Origin: Trichoplax sp. H2
Lineage: Eukaryota; Placozoa; Uniplacotomia; Trichoplacea
Assembly: GCA_003344405.1 (NCBI GenBank)
Contig: NOWV01000004.1
Coordinates: 186,001-250,000 of the forward strand
Reading direction: 5' to 3'
DNA: 64,000 nt
The position numbers were made by a program, and so were the translations under genes. The notes beneath the pieces are model-generated. The model made no database searches. It was not told the DNA's origin and saw only the letters and a program-made list of their open reading frames with translations. Shown in pieces: positions 63,941-64,000 of this stretch; the first letter of the stretch is position 1; each line of letters starts with the position of its first letter.

Positions 63941-64000
63941 CCACATTATCAACATATTTTTGATAGACTTTCTTGAAAATAGTCGTCGCTTTCCCTGATT

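Overview
The window looks like part of the nuclear genome of an early-branching animal. It is AT-rich (about two thirds A+T by eye), and most genes are cut into small exons by short GT-AG introns. The proteins are strikingly similar to vertebrate ones: an activin/TGF-beta-type receptor Smad ending in SSQS, a germ cell-less homologue, a stand-alone DHFR (not the DHFR-TS fusion of plants and protists), WDR82 and SAFB. A placozoan-type genome fits best, but this is inferred from gene content and architecture, not proven. Exon models were built by hand from splice signals, phase continuity and remembered family alignments.

Layout, left to right. 22-991: 3' part of a ceramide synthase (+). 4123-5343: ANKRD34-like ankyrin protein (-). 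5.4-15.1 kb: mostly empty, AT-rich, with a possible small TATA-driven membrane-protein gene near 9.2 kb. 15577-16131: intronless ciliary/sperm microtubule inner protein (SPMIP1/ATP6V1FNB type, +) with an RFX X-box upstream. 18770-21517: IMMP2L, inner-membrane peptidase subunit 2 (-). 23020-26336: RFT1 (+). 27322-32158: germ cell-less/GMCL1 (-). 32842-36026: WDR82/Swd2 (+). 37359-40524: Smad2/3 (-). 41424-45049: DHFR (+). 45559-47377: ISOC isochorismatase-domain hydrolase (-). 49303-55462: SAFB-like SAP/RRM protein (-). 56353-57026: 61-residue membrane protein (+). 58954-60507: unrecognised 517-codon ORF (+). 60665 to the window end: Dbl-family RhoGEF with DH and PH domains (+).

The genes are unrelated housekeeping and signalling genes, not a pathway cluster. 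The regular pattern is positional. Four tight head-to-head pairs (IMMP2L/RFT1, GMCL1/WDR82, SAFB/small membrane protein, Smad2/3/DHFR) share 0.7-1.5 kb intergenic regions and alternate with tail-to-tail junctions.

The most unusual signal is a family of GTAC-based palindromic arrays built on CTGTACAG. Dense arrays lie in three of those four divergent promoter regions, with a weaker trace in the fourth. Others lie just upstream of ISOC and of the 517-codon ORF, and there is a short one in Smad intron 1. Several are embedded in longer tandem or dispersed repeat units that share a GGTCTGGTCCGGAT core. This promoter-associated element is my candidate for the undescribed system in the window.
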